5,952 nucleotides of DNA, taken from CBDDRG01 sp051306415. GTDB taxonomy: Bacteria; Pseudomonadota; Gammaproteobacteria; Pseudomonadales; Porticoccaceae. The translations under genes and the position numbers were made by a program. Positions 5,820 to 5,952 of this stretch are shown one piece after another (the first letter of the stretch is position 1; each line of letters opens with the position of its first letter). A model generated the notes under the pieces. The model saw only the letters and a program-made list of their open reading frames with translations. It had not been told where the DNA came from and searched no databases. The stretch covers positions 1 to 5,952 of the forward strand of contig JBPPNE010000367.1 of NCBI GenBank assembly GCA_051306415.1. The letters run 5' to 3'.

Positions 5820-5915
5820 CCCCAACGAATAAAGTTGAGCGACGCTCGCGGCTGAATAAACCAAGGGAAATGCGCCGCGCTCCCCCGCGAGCGTTCGCTC
5901 GAACGAACGTTGGGC
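5820..5915 (-). other. attC of the cassette beyond the right edge (96 bp)
   Basis: On the minus strand it runs from the R'' box GCCCAAC (5915 to 5909) to the R' box GTTGGGG (5826 to 5820). The two arms are nearly identical in inverted orientation: tcgagcgaacgctcgcgg on one side and ttgagcgacgctcgcgg on the other, leaving one extrahelical A in the L'' arm, the classic strand-choice feature of attC sites. It is the longest site in the window. The 37 bases to its right must be the 3' end of another cassette; a TGA at 5945-5943 could be that gene's stop, but too little is visible to call a gene. Confidence 0.9.
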
Positions 5916-5952
5916 CACGCCCTGGAATCAGGCGCCCACAGGTCAACAGAAA

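Larger units (their letters stand above)
1..5952 (-). mobile_element. Integron gene-cassette array (internal segment, no integrase)
   Basis: All accepted genes share one strand and are separated by attC-like imperfect palindromes with GTTRRRY-type and RYYYAAC-type core boxes. Taking the IntI crossover as between G and TT of each R' box, the cassettes are 5160-5825 (two small genes), 3866-5159 (nhaA), 2890-3865 (unknown 295 aa) and 142-2889 (methyltransferase; about 953 bp once the IS and one target copy are removed). Partial cassettes lie at 1-141 and right of 5825. In all four complete cassettes the first bases are an exact complement of the bases ending in that cassette's own R'' box, over 10-12 bp, as expected of true circularisable cassettes. 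No integrase, attI or Pc promoter is visible; by orientation they should lie to the right. The attC sites are heterogeneous, which argues against a uniform Vibrio-type superintegron. Confidence 0.9.

Noticed and set aside
5205..5832. Plus-strand frames of 115 aa and 97 aa over the two-gene cassette
   Set aside because: They run antisense through the attC and both small genes and lack convincing ribosome sites. The minus-strand reading fits the cassette boundaries and the strong AGGAGG site.
5916..5952. 3' end of the upstream cassette gene, with TGA at 5945-5943
   Set aside because: Only two codons before the stop would be visible, and other frames stay open into the attC, so no gene can be supported.
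1..5952. Integron integrase, attI or Pc promoter
   Set aside because: No tyrosine-recombinase frame is present on either strand; all long frames are accounted for by the annotated genes or their shadows.

Overview
The window is a stretch of an integron gene-cassette array with one insertion sequence in it. Every gene I accept lies on the minus strand. Between them are five attC recombination sites: imperfect palindromes bounded by GTT-type and AAC-type core boxes. By cassette logic the integrase, attI and array promoter would lie beyond the right edge (high coordinates); none of them is in the window. The attC sites differ in length (about 64 to 96 bp) and sequence, so the cassettes look independently acquired rather than part of a uniform Vibrio-type array. 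The IS type, NhaA and codon usage fit a Gram-negative proteobacterium, probably environmental. The sequence does not allow a genus call.

Reading the minus strand from right to left: (a) about 37 bases of the tail of an upstream cassette, then its attC (5820-5915). (b) A 666-bp cassette with two small unknown genes overlapping by ATGA (103 aa and 78 aa), closed by an attC at 5154-5218. (c) A 1294-bp cassette carrying a complete Na+/H+ antiporter gene, nhaA, closed by an attC at 3860-3937. (d) A 976-bp cassette encoding a 295-aa protein I do not recognise, closed by an attC at 2884-2952. (e) A cassette with a class I SAM-dependent methyltransferase, whose attC (1939-1994 plus 136-143) is split by a 1790-bp IS1182-type element (144-1933) flanked by a 5-bp target duplication. 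(f) The start of another cassette, whose gene (first 36 codons) resembles serine/LPS-type acetyltransferases and runs off the left edge.

The genes do not form a pathway. As usual for cassettes, they are unrelated, promoterless-looking units with short leaders, co-oriented for read-through from a promoter outside the window. The points most worth a second look are the insertion of the IS into the recombination triplet of an attC, the core-like box rebuilt at that junction, the unknown 295-aa protein, the two-gene cassette, and an antiporter carried as a cassette.
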